DNA of 64,000 bases from Onchocerca volvulus. Taxonomy: Eukaryota > Nematoda > Chromadorea > Rhabditida > Onchocercidae. The first letter of the stretch is position 1; every line of letters starts with the position of its first letter. Both the position numbers and the translations under genes were made by a program. Of the stretch, positions 48,464 to 60,140 are shown piece by piece. The notes beneath the pieces are model-generated. The model saw only the letters and a program-made list of their open reading frames with translations, was not told where the DNA came from and did no database searches. The stretch is taken from NCBI GenBank assembly GCA_000499405.2, contig HG738138.1:23961097-24025096 (forward strand), in the 5' to 3' direction.

Positions 48464-49924
48464 TTATCGCATCTCGCGGCGTGGTCCGGTCGGCATCATG
48501 AACGGTGGCCTCATCATCATTGGCGGTCCCATTGGAGAACCCATTGGTGGGTAAGGAAATGGCATTGGACCTCGAACAGATGGAGCGGCAACTGGTGGCA
48601 TGATCGGTGGTCTTGGTCCACCTACTGCCTATAAATTTGATGATTGCGAGTATATTAAACAAAAACAATTACTAAAACTGGAATGAAAAATTCTTAAACA
48701 TATGAATTATATTTCATGTAAGAGCTCACTAAAGTAATAAAATGAATGCTAAGAATAAGACTAAACATTTAATCCGAATATTCCAGAAAACAAGATATCT
48801 CACGTGAGACTGTTAACTGTTAACAGTTCCCGACTTACAGCATGTCGATAAAAATATAAAAATATGCTTCATGCATATCAAACAAAGCAGAATCTAAATC
48901 TCGACTATGCTGCATATAAATCAATCAGAAAGAAGACTTATTCACTAAAATAGTTCCCTGAAGAATTCTTGTCAATGACACAAAAAAAAAAAAAGAAAGT
49001 GAGAAGTCTCAATACTAAGCTTCAGTCCGCAATTTTCATGTTTTATAAACCATCAAAAAGCCTAAGAGAAATCAATCACCGAAAAGCTAACTCACATCAA
49101 TATTTCCTGTACATACAAATGATTTTATTTATATGGATAAAAATAAAATTCCGAAACTATTTTTGCGCAAAATTAAAGAAAAAAGTACCATAGGCATTCG
49201 AGGGGCAGTTCCCTGATTACTATTCATACGTCCTTGTGTGAATGCTCGCGCAGTAGCATCAACTAACTTCTGTGCCTGCTCTTCCATCCACTTTTGATAG
49301 AACATTCGCACATTCTCCTGTAATGAACTTTTTAAACTATTTAATCAATAAAAAATAAGGGAAAGTTTTGTCTTAACAGCTTCATAATATTTTTCAATCC
49401 GATGTTTTACTTTACAGAGGTAAGCAACCTCTGCCGGACTCTTTTTCTTTTAATTTTAATTTTTAATTATGTCTTATTTTAGAACTGAGCCATAATAAAA
49501 GAAATAGCACCAAACACATCATAATAAGTGAAGCACAATCCACTACAATTCATGAAAGGAATCCTTGCTGAACAGCGAAGATAAATTTAAGATTATTGTC
49601 AAAGGATAAATAGTGATAAACAAATATTCATTTCCAGTTTAAAAAATCGTGCATTACTACGTATGAACAACTCCTAAGTTACATTTAAATACCATTTTAA
49701 TACGCAAAAACGCATCGTATGCAGTAACTATCAAACATCTTTTTCCTAATAATTTATAACTCCATAAATCACATAAAAAGCTCCTAAAACTGAGTCGAGT
49801 ATCAGCAATGCATATAATGATCCGAACTAACCTTATGCTTTCGGCCACCATTATGGGTTTTCCGAACGGATGGTGAATCGTGCGTCAAAAAGGTGTCACA
49901 ATAATCGCAGTAATATTTTGGCAT
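48464..49924 (-). CDS. SNRPC: U1 small nuclear ribonucleoprotein C
   Basis: Three minus-strand exons, all in phase 0, give 128 residues: 49832-49924, 49189-49317 and 48464-48628 (stop TAA). The first exon encodes the U1-C type C2H2 finger beginning [18 protein letters not shown] and ending NGGRKHK, with Cys6, Cys9, His24 and His30 as in known U1-C. The second has the helix [12 protein letters not shown]. The third is the Pro/Met/Gly-rich tail ([16 protein letters not shown]). U1-C stabilises pairing of U1 snRNA with the 5' splice site. The protein is slightly shorter than human (159). A TTTTAG acceptor lies four bases before the ATG. The left duplicate block keeps only a fragment of exon one (18860-18909). 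Confidence 0.96.
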
Positions 49925-51681
49925 TATTCTAAAACGAAATAACAATCCCTCAATAGATATGACAGTGAGCACTCTTTTAGTTTCTCTTTTTCAGACGTTT
50001 CTCCGCTGCAGTTATTCATACATCCATATCAATGATAATGATTCATTCAATGTAAAAAAAAAAGTCAGCAAACAAAATAAATGTTTTAAGACTTTTTTTT
50101 TCGAAAATTCCTTTCAATATTTTTGCAAATATTTTGGAATGATTACTAAGGAACAAAATGTACGGCGAAAAATACTTTTGAAATATTTTAAATTTGAAAA
50201 ATATTTTAATACTCTCCATAACAATATTTTGTAGAAATTTAAAAGATTCAAACAAGTGAAGTAAGCAAGATAAAATTGGCAAAGCAAAATAACTCGTTGA
50301 AAAGGGAGATTAGAAACCAACCAGACAAAAATAAAGCCAACAACCAAATGAGCCAACAGTTAAGACCATGGCAAACAGCAGAACCGACTGAAACTTCGAA
50401 TGGAGCCAGCCGCGATATGAAACTGAAATCGTCTCACGAGAAGATTGGATTATGTAATTTACTAATAAAAAAAAAAAATAGCCAAAAAATAGCCGAAATA
50501 TTCATTGAGTCTTATAGTGAGGATATAATATTCTTTCATGGCTAAAAACCGAAAATCAAGGGAAACTTCAATGAAAAAATGAAGAAGATTTCATTTTTAG
50601 AACTAAAAAGAGTAAGTAATGCGTATCCATTAAGAAGCCAGATGAATCTACATCAAGAAATTCGAACCATTCACGATCCATCACAAGAAATGCATTCAAT
50701 TTTTTTGAAAATGTGGTAAAATTAGAATGAAAAGAATGGATGAAAAAAGGTTGGAAACAGAGAATTTTAGAATTTGGAATTGGAATTCGGGATTTTTTTC
50801 TCCAACATACTTCATCTTTCCTGTCGAGAACAATCGCTTTATCAGGAAAGAAATAATTTAAAAAAAAGAGCTGTTTTATCCAGAAGCTTTTCATTATATC
50901 TACCATTCTATAGTCCTGATTATATCGGTTAATCAATTGACTGAGTGGAATGGAAAATACTTGCTAAGATAGTAATTTTTGATTATGCTTTTATCCCTTC
51001 AAATTAGTAAATTAATTACTAATTAGTTAAAAAAAATTTTTTTTAAAGATTTTAATTGGCAAAGTACAAATATCAGCTGCAGTTCAATCTAGTTCAACTT
51101 CGAAAATAGTTTCGATAGCATGGGCGACAGTTCAGCATGATTAACAGCAGTGGTGAAGCGAACAAAGAACGATAGTCATAAAAAGAAGGGCAATTTGCGA
51201 TTTGCGATTTGCGATTTACAATTTGCGCATTTCGTGATGCTGCAGCATGGCCAGTACAAGAATAAGACATTTTCGTCATTTAATTGAAAAGAGTTCACAA
51301 TTTAGTAGAAGTTATGTAAAAATGTTATAGCTGCAGGAATGAATTAGATTTAAAACTACTTAATAAATCTTATAATCTTATCAGTAAAATAAATCTTATC
51401 AGTTTCCTTATCCTTACAGTAAAGATATTCAATTATCTTTAATCTGTACAGATTAAATGATAAAAGTATGAGATAATTAGCGTTTTATATCAAATTTCTT
51501 GTGCTACATGCATCTTTTGTCTTTATTAATTTCAATTTATTCAGGACTTTTATTTTGGATTATATCTCATTGAAAACAAATTCCATTTTGTAAAATTTGT
51601 ATCAATTTCTGCATAATTGAGAACAATAATTAAAAACAATACGATTGGAATAGAAATTTCTGAAAATTTCGCATCTTTTAA
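49925..51681. other. spacer between U1-C and the right protease
   Basis: The part to about 50945 matches 18910-19990 of the left block. The open frames (for example 50568-50936 minus, 50276-50545 plus) are not shared by the left copy and have no motif. A 7-bp repeat (ATTTGCG) lies at 51193-51227. No gene is supported. Confidence 0.55.
51193..51227. repeat. 7-bp tandem repeat ATTTGCG, five units
   Basis: Three perfect units are followed by ATTTACA and another ATTTGCG. I did not see this array in the matching left-hand spacer. Confidence 0.85.
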
Positions 51682-54600
51682 TTATCCCCAAAAACGAGGT
51701 TCAGCAAAACCAATGCGATTATTTGCGAAATCATAAACATTGCAATAAGAGCGGATGAAAACATCGCCAAGAATCCAGGATGGAGCGAATCCAACACCGA
51801 AATTTTCGAATGCACCAAATATGCATATAGCATTTTCATATTCATCGGTATACTGCAAAAAATTCGAATGATTTTATTATATGCTTTGGAAGATGATTTA
51901 CATACCAAAATAAATTATCGATTGATTGCAAAAAAATTTTCAAATGCTATAATTTTCTCAAGAAGCATATTGTTTAACATCGATGCAACTATCGTTATAT
52001 ACGTGAAATTTGATTAGATTCTGGCCATGTATTAAAGATATTTAAAATTTTGTCTTTTTTTTTTTAAATTATTATTTAAAATGATAAGATTAAGTTAAAA
52101 ATGACAATACCTTTAGAACATATTGCTCAGATGGTATAGCAAAAGGCATACCACCTATATCAATTTCAATATCAGGACCAGTCTTTTGCATGGAACAATC
52201 AATTGTGTAAATTCCATATTGAAATGAAAATGTAGCATTGATATTTTCGGTGAGTGGCTTCATAAGAAATGATGGTACTACCAGAAAGGATGTTCCAGTA
52301 TCAGAAACTCCTTGTAACCAGTTGGTATTCTTGTAGGATTCAACTTGCAAGCTGTAGATCACAAAAGCATTAGTTACAAAAAAATAAGTTTAAAATTTAA
52401 AATGAAATATTCACTCAATAAATGAATGAGTGAAACTAAAATATATCTGAAAATTAAAAACTTTAAATGCCTTCTCTTACAAACAAAAAAATTAAAAATA
52501 ATAAGTGCAAAATTTGAAATCAAACTTAAACTCTACTTTCTATACGAAAAAGAAATGAATTTCGAAATGATAATTGAAAGAAACAAAAATGAAAAATTTA
52601 TAGAAAGTTCATAAATCAATGAAAGTCTAACGGGAAAACTTTTTCAAAATTGACTTTTTTAGAGGAAATTATTGAAGTAAAAATTGCGAAAGTTTCTTTT
52701 TTTACCCAGTAACAGTAAATTGCCAGAATGATTGTGAAGTTAATTGTACCCAATCGATCCAACTATCGCAATTTTCTTTATCAAAAGAGCCAAATGTGAT
52801 TTGACCTCCATAAACTTCTTCCATAATTGGTTCCATCTGTCTGCATATCACGTTTTTAGAAATATTTTGATAAATGAATAAATTATAATCGGATATATTT
52901 TTTCAAAACATTCAAAAATTGATCGATAATCCATCATTAATTTAAAAATTAAAATTTCCATCTTTCAAGTTACAAAATTCTTCGATATATCTTGCAGTAC
53001 AATAGATTTTACATCGAGAAATAAAATTCAGAGCTAACAAATTTCGTATTCATTTGAAAATTTATTTTGCGACTCGATTTTCTTGCAAATTGAAACTTTA
53101 TAGTTCTCATGATTAATATCGTGATATATTCGTCAAATGATGATTAATCATGATAAAAAGCCACAGGACCAACCGAGTCATGTAAACTGTCATTATTGGC
53201 TCATCCAAATCGTCAAGTACATTTTGCATTGGTGTAGCAACCTGAAAGCTTGAAATTGCTGGCCAGCCTAGGCCCATTATACCATCGATCGGAATATCGC
53301 CGAAAACATACGAAATTCGTTCTGCTACACCGAATATTTGGCTATCAATTGTGAGGTCAGCAAACTGCATATTTTTGAATATAATTAATTGATTCGAAAA
53401 AAATTAAAAAATTAAACAAAGTTTGGAAAAATTGAAAAAAGAATTCAACTAATTCCATTTATAATTAATCATAATATTATTGTTGTATTATATAAGAATA
53501 GATAAATACAACATAACAAGTTAATAAAAGCTTATTATTTTTGTTTATTGTAGTAGCAAAACAATAATTTGCTCAATCTAATTTTAAGTAATTACTTTGC
53601 TGTTACTTAAAGTTCTGTTGAGTAAATCATTTCGAGTATTTCCGTTAATGTTCAAAAAACATTCAATCTTTCTACTCAATCCATTTCAAAAAGTTGAAAT
53701 ATTGTAAATTAAAATCTCACTGTAACGACATCACTCCCGAGTACACCTACAGCATACCCGGACGCATAAACTATCGAGAATGACTGACCAATATCTGCAT
53801 ATGTTGAAGATTTCCTGTAATGATTAGCTGATAAATATCTTCATTAAAAGTTTCTTATCAACGTAAATCAAACGATATCACTTTCTGTCAAATCTAAGCA
53901 TATTTACCAACAGATGAATTCAATCGATAAATTTATCAGTATTTTTTAACTTTACTGATAAATTATCATTAATAAGTTTTATTTCTAAAGCATCATTTTA
54001 TATATGATTTGCTTCTAGTGAAAATAACGTTGGATCAAATCGATTTTTCGGATGCAATTCGTTTCCTTGGCATGAATGACTGTCACATTCAGTCGAAATG
54101 ACCCATAAATCTGAACTTCCTGTGTCGGGAACAATCTCGAAATTTTGTGCTAAAAATAGAGGAAATTCATAGTGACCAAAAAGATTTCAAACAATTGTCA
54201 TCACGACGGTTGATGTCCAACTCCTTCGCAATGTACTTCACAACTTCCTTTTTAGAATGCTCAAACATAGTTAATCAATTCAATGATTAAAAAAGTGGGT
54301 TGCAGTCACTAGTGTCATAAAAAGATCTTCATTCGAAGTAGATTTAATTAAATTTTAAAATTTTCCTAGGCAGTTTGTAAAAGTAGCAGAAATAATGATG
54401 CGACAATTTGCAGAAATATTCGATATTCGGGAATAATTTTTTGATTGATTTATGTGAATTTATTACTTTTCGTATAAATTTCAATTCAGAGAAAGATGGA
54501 TGAAAAAAAAGTAGGAATGTGCATACGCGGTGTTCCGATGGAAATATTGATTGCATAGATATTATCCATATAATCAAGAAGATCAGTTTTTCCTCTTTCT

Positions 54601-55025
54601 TTCAGCAATGATTGGACTAAATGATTGAATTGCTTCAATTTTCCAGTTCTAGAAATATCCAATATTGAATTATGTGAAATTTCTGGACGGTTTTTTTTAT
54701 TTGTTTATTTATTTTTGTTTATTAAATTTCTGGACGTTTTTTCTTTATATTCGGGAATAACATTTTTGTTTATTTTAATTCTTATTGCTAATCGTTGAAC
54801 ATGGATCATAGAATGATAATAGATAATTGATAGAATTTAGATTACTTCATTTCTTCCAGTTTCTATTTAATTATTCAAATTAAAAATTAACATTAATAAT
54901 TAATTAAAATACCGTAAAAGATTTTGACGTATGGATCCAGTTTTCATTATCGTGGTGCGACGTATATCCGTTTGAATTATAGGTATTATATAATAGAAGA
55001 CTACCAAAACTACTGTAGTTTTCAT
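51682..55025 (-). CDS. pepsin-like aspartic protease, right copy (secreted)
   Basis: Eight minus-strand exons with the same structure as the left copy join in phase to 395 residues: 54913-55025, 54527-54648, 54029-54149, 53721-53814, 53174-53364, 52706-52840, 52111-52351 and 51682-51852. It has a signal peptide ([19 protein letters not shown]), a propeptide, catalytic DTGSSDLW (Asp near residue 87) and SDTGTSF (Asp near 276), flap VYASG, and [17 protein letters not shown] near the end. It matches the left copy almost exactly around the active sites. It differs strongly in the segment after SDTGTSF ([11 protein letters not shown], then an [15 protein letters not shown] loop), in the segment after the fifth exon, and at the C-terminus (EPRFWG versus KSYFM). 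This suggests the two have different substrate clefts or partners. An AG acceptor precedes the ATG by three bases. Confidence 0.93.
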
Positions 55026-58000
55026 TATCTAAGAAAATAGTAACGTTAAATGATGTAAATAGGATGAAACGTGAAGATTAAGATAAACAGTAACATGAAT
55101 TTATCATATGAAATGCGCGGTTATCATAAAATTAGACAATCACATAATAGTTTAATATGAAATTAGTAGATTTTAAAACTTTTGGAACTAATTTGAAGAA
55201 ATCATTTTATCATCCTTACACTAACGGCTTCTAATAAATTATAGATTTTAAAATATTTAAAATTAAATTGAAAAATTCATAGTGTCATCTTTTCAAAATA
55301 TTACTTAGACTCGAAAAAACCGTCTTAACCATAAAAATGATAACATTGAATGTGATTAAATGCAATGAATAACTAAGATAGTTTGATACACCTTTTTCAA
55401 TCAATTTTTATTTGCTTGATAAGACGATTAGATGTACTTTTGACCAGAAGACATTTGAACGTGTCAATATTATATAGTTTAGCCTATATTTGACCTAATC
55501 TCAAGATATATTTTGTTGCTGATATGATGATTAAATTGCTTATCACTTGACTAAATCTAACTTTTTAATTTAGTTATCATTTTTGGAAATAATTCCTACA
55601 AGAAACTGTAATGATTAGCTTTATCTTTAAATTCCATAAGCACATTATTCCATATAATCTTTCATCTTCGTGGATGAAGAAAAGAGAAATTTTGAATTTT
55701 AGCTTCTACTGATAAATTACAAACCATAAATAAACAATGAACAAACAAAATGACAAGTTGTAAACTTATATTTGATTGTTTATGCTTGTTCATTGAAAAA
55801 AAAAAAAAAAATTATCAGCGTTATGCAAAGAAAAACGAAATATACTAAAAACCTTAGACTGCTGATTTACAATTTTTTTTAATTGAAGAATTCAATTCTA
55901 TGATTAACGTCATCAGACAGCTCATATCGAATTCAAGCTAATTCATTGATATTTTTATTGCATTATCAGTGATAATCATGATTAGAACTAATTCAGATGC
56001 TACACCGTTCAACTGTCGTGAAAGTTTCTCCATATTCGGTACAAACAAATAGATGTGATAAGGATTTTATTGGTTGACGGAGGATTTATTTTTGATCTAC
56101 GTAAAAGATAAACAAATATCCGAAAATTTCACTAGCCGAGTTGATTGCTAAGTTTTCTCCATCGTTATAATTAAATGGAAGAACTGTTCCTGAAATCTTC
56201 TTCGAGAGTTACATTGAGCGTACGATTGATCTTTCCGATCGTTTTTGTTTTCAAAGATTGTTGCATTCTGATCGAAGAATTGTTCCTCAAATCTTCTTCG
56301 AAAGTTCTGCTTAATCTGATTGAGCTTGATTTTCATCCTGATCGTACTACTTCTACTAATCGTTTATTCTGAGAGTTTCTTCTCCAGATGAGGGTTTCTT
56401 CTGTTCGCTTTGCTGATATCGCCCAAATGGATGATACAGTAACTCTTCGGATAGTGAAAGTTGGTTTACTACATTTTAATCTTAGCACAATTTACAATAT
56501 ATCAATTTACAGCACAAAGAGAGTTCATGTCGTTATAGCATAATACAATTTACAGCATGTAAACATAGCAAAAAGTCAATATATTTCTATAATGCAAAGA
56601 TTTTTTCATAATTTCATCATATCCTATATAATTATATAAATATTTCGATTTTTTCGAATTCAACATCTTTATTTTTGCTTCGTCTCAAATGATCGAAGTC
56701 AGCTGACATGAAGGAAGTATTAGGGAATGTTCCTGATATTTTGTAGTTTGGCTTGCAGATTTATTAGATTGGAAATTCAATTGTCATTGTAATTCGGCTA
56801 GGTCAACAACAGCATTTATTGGGTTTATACGATATTATAGAAAATCGAAAATAATTTTGCTGACCTTATATGATATTGTAGATAATATCATATATTACTT
56901 ATACAGTAATTGATTAAATGAACAATACCCAATAAATAATTTAAAAAAACATTAACAATTGTTTAAATTCTGGCTAACTTGTCGTACTTTCCTTTTATTA
57001 CTGTCGTTCTCTTACCGCTCCACCACTATCAAACTAAGCGACAATTCAGTAAGATGCTGAATTGTCGCTTAGTTTATCGAAACCGTCTTTGAAGTTGAAT
57101 TGGAATTGAATCCCGTTGATACTGATGTTGAAGGCACTGTTTGAAGACACTAAATTGAAAGCAATAGTTGCAATATTTTAAACAAAGCACAAAAGTTTTA
57201 ATTCTTGCAACATTCAAGACAACTAACATGAATTTTAACGTTTTAAATAATGCACATAAGCTCTATTAGCAGATCGGAAGATGAGAGAACAAAGGCTTTT
57301 ATGCCAAGATATGGATAAGTGATTCATTTATCTGGAAAATATTACAAATTTTATCTACACAAAATACTTGGCTTATTTCGTCATCTCGATTTTATCGACA
57401 GTAGTCAATTATTAAATGACAACATTAAATGTATTCGTATTAAAATATTAAGATGAATCTTAGGACTCAACAATTTTGCGAATATCATTAGTGCCCTACG
57501 GAATACTAAAGGAGGAAATAAAGCTTGTTTGATACTTACGATTCATTTTTTTCTCAAGCAGCTTATTGTTTCAGGTAACAATTTTCCATTTCTGCAAGCG
57601 TTTTATTGGAAGAAAGCCTGGACAAATCTACTGATAAATTACTAATACCTTGATGATAAATTATCTAATCAGATCTTAGATATTCTTTAATAGCATTTAA
57701 TTGTTAGCTGGATATTTGTATTAAACTGCCGTAGTGAACATTTCGTCACTTTCATAAATATTGAAGAAATGTCAGATAGTTTTTACTTTAATCTTCAAAA
57801 ATGTTAATTCTTAGTTGCTAAATAAGTATGTCCACTTATATAGTATGAATTTCTCATTTCCAAATGTAAATGAAAACAATAATACGGTCTGAGAAACATC
57901 AAAACTTTAATAGATGACATGGATCATTTTAATATATACTATTCATGCGATAACACCAGACAGTATCAGGTACCATTTACAACAATTTTCAGAAACTTTA

Positions 58001-58570
58001 TCAAATTTAAAAAACTAAGAACAAAGCTGATAGTAGAGAATAAAGAACTACTGTAAGGAAAAATGCAAAATCATTTTATATCATAAATTATGATGCAATA
58101 TTCATGTCATAATACAGAAATAGTTAAAATTAAGGAATGAAATGCATCAAAAATCAAATAATTTTTCTTTTAACACTAATATTAACAAAACACATTGAAG
58201 TATATTTACCAGAAGTTACACAATCGTAATATATATTACAATTCAAACTAATTTTTCAATTGATCATTGAAATTCCAAATATAATTTATTTCTTGTTAAA
58301 TGCAAAAAATAGAACAGTTTTAGCAATACAAGGATTATTAATACCGTAAGATTATTAGTGAAATAACTATGAGATTATTAATAAAATGAACAGAAGATTA
58401 TTAATGAAATGACTTTATAAAAGCAATCGTATCAAATATAATAAATTTTACAATATTTTACAAACTTTCTAAAATTTAAAGGACAAAGATGGTATGAAGA
58501 TGATAATAGAGAAATTAAAGAAGGAATGCAAAATCATTTTAAGTCATAATTAAGGGTAAGATAAATGCTT
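55026..58570. other. spacer between protease and PTPS
   Basis: No gene is supported. The outer parts match 24058-26438. The middle (about 56000-57400) appears specific to this copy and carries two direct repeats (56178-56212 and 56274-56308) and a 19-bp perfect hairpin at 57031-57075. The 65-codon frames around 56175 are translations of the direct repeat. Confidence 0.5.
57031..57075. repeat. perfect 19-bp inverted repeat with 7-nt loop
   Basis: Arms AAACTAAGCGACAATTCAG (57031-57049) and its reverse complement (57057-57075) flank TAAGATG. The hairpin is in copy-specific spacer. It is not followed by a T-run on either side that would mark a terminator, so a foldback transposon relic is more likely. 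Confidence 0.92.
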
Positions 58571-59253
58571 TTATCCATAATAAGTCATGGAATTTTTCTC
58601 TGTTTCATGTAAAACCATTTTATAAAGCAATTCAGGATTTGCTAAGCTTGATTTCAACTTATTCCACAAGTAAACGATCAGATTCTCAGTAGTACTCACA
58701 TTGTTTTTAAAATAATCGATCTCCTTGTCCAAATTCTTATGGTCCACCTCATCTATTACGCTCTTCATCTCATTTTCCAGGTCAGCCAAATTATATACCT
58801 GTAAGTTCCATCACAATAAGTAATACTGCTCATAAAAAAAATTTTTTCGATACTTAATAATGATAATTGATGATAACAATTCCAGTTTGGGAGAAATGTT
58901 TAAAATAGGCCAATGAATAAATCTGAATTCAATTTTCCTATCTAGAATAAGCAGTGATCCTTGATTTCTTATCCTAATTCTTTCTTACCATATAGCAATT
59001 GATAGAAATAACTTCAAATGAGTAATTTTGGAATGTTTTCAACACACTGCTTGCAAGACATATTATTTACCATTCCAGATTTCGGATCGATCGATCCACG
59101 AAGTGTTACTTCCCAAACATAATTATGTCCATGGCCATACAAATTGTTACATTTTCCATACAATTGTCGATTTTCAGTATCATTCAATGACGCACTTTGT
59201 AAGCGATGACTGGCCGAGAAAGTCTCCCGACGTGTCAATTCCACAAATCCCAT
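58571..59253 (-). CDS. PTS: 6-pyruvoyltetrahydropterin synthase
   Basis: Two minus-strand exons (59071-59253 and 58571-58798) join in phase 0 to 136 residues (human 145). The enzyme converts 7,8-dihydroneopterin triphosphate to 6-pyruvoyltetrahydropterin in tetrahydrobiopterin synthesis, the cofactor for aromatic amino acid hydroxylases. The zinc ligands are His16 (FSASHRL), His41 and His43 (GHGHNY). The catalytic Cys35 is in YGKCNN, and the Asp-His pair is in VDHKNLD, followed by STTEN. The GTAAAT donor after SGM and the TTACAG acceptor before VYNLADL rejoin the conserved block exactly. The gene lies between LTN1 and the protease on the same strand. Its left-block copy (26439-27666) is broken. 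Confidence 0.96.
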
Positions 59254-60140
59254 TGAATCTTTTTAAACAAAGTTATGTAGAAATATTTCAACTTCACCAT
59301 AGATTATTAGGTATCAATTTTCCTAGCATACCTTTCCCCTTTCAATTTTGAAGATTCTACTCAATTGAGTCCCATAAATAAATATCGCCAATCTTACATG
59401 AACAGGTTTTACTCGAAATTTCAACTTACTATTCTTATTTAAGCTTATTATTAAGACCACATTTCAGTCAATTAAATTCGCTCCTCTCATTTTTCTCACT
59501 ATCATTCGCAGTATGCTTTTTTTTTTTCCTAAATCTTATAATCTTTTTTTATTTTTAACCGCTCGAGAATGCAGGAATTTAGAGCTCAAAATTCATCACG
59601 TCTTTCTCAACCACAAACATATAATATCATAAGCAAACATTTTTTCATAGAAGTACCCATCCAATAAGGTAAAATCTTTCTTTTTTCATTCAAATAAGAA
59701 ATAAGTTTTTTAAATATGCTGTACAGAAGGAGTACTGGATGAAAATACCATGAATATTCAATAATTCATAAATTATCGGAAACTGATATTCCCGTTAATG
59801 AGCAAATTACAAAAAACAATACATGAAAGCATCAATCCAACCAAATTGTGGTCATTTTGAGCATAATTAACATCATCAAAAAACTGATATTTATTTTTCG
59901 TGAGTCAATATTTCTCATGATTTCTTTTTTTTTTTCTAAAACTGCCATATAAACCAATATTCAGACAATAAATATGAATCAGTACTGTTTAAACTGACAA
60001 GTATTTACTCAGGAAGGAATAAATATGGTTTTTGGTTCAAAAAATACTGGCTTATATTAGATTTAAAATATATTCCGCAAAATCAATATATTATCACAAA
60101 TGTAGTTAAGTCATATCTCTTCTTTTGTCGATTTCCACAA
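59254..60140. other. spacer between LTN1 stop and PTPS start
   Basis: No gene is present. The plus-strand frame at 59028-59351 is antisense to PTPS exon 1. The stretch matches 27667-28494. It should carry the LTN1 3' end and PTPS promoter; no specific signal is identified. Confidence 0.5.

Noticed and set aside
50568..50936. 122-codon minus-strand open frame
   Set aside because: Not open in the left-block counterpart, and no recognisable motif.
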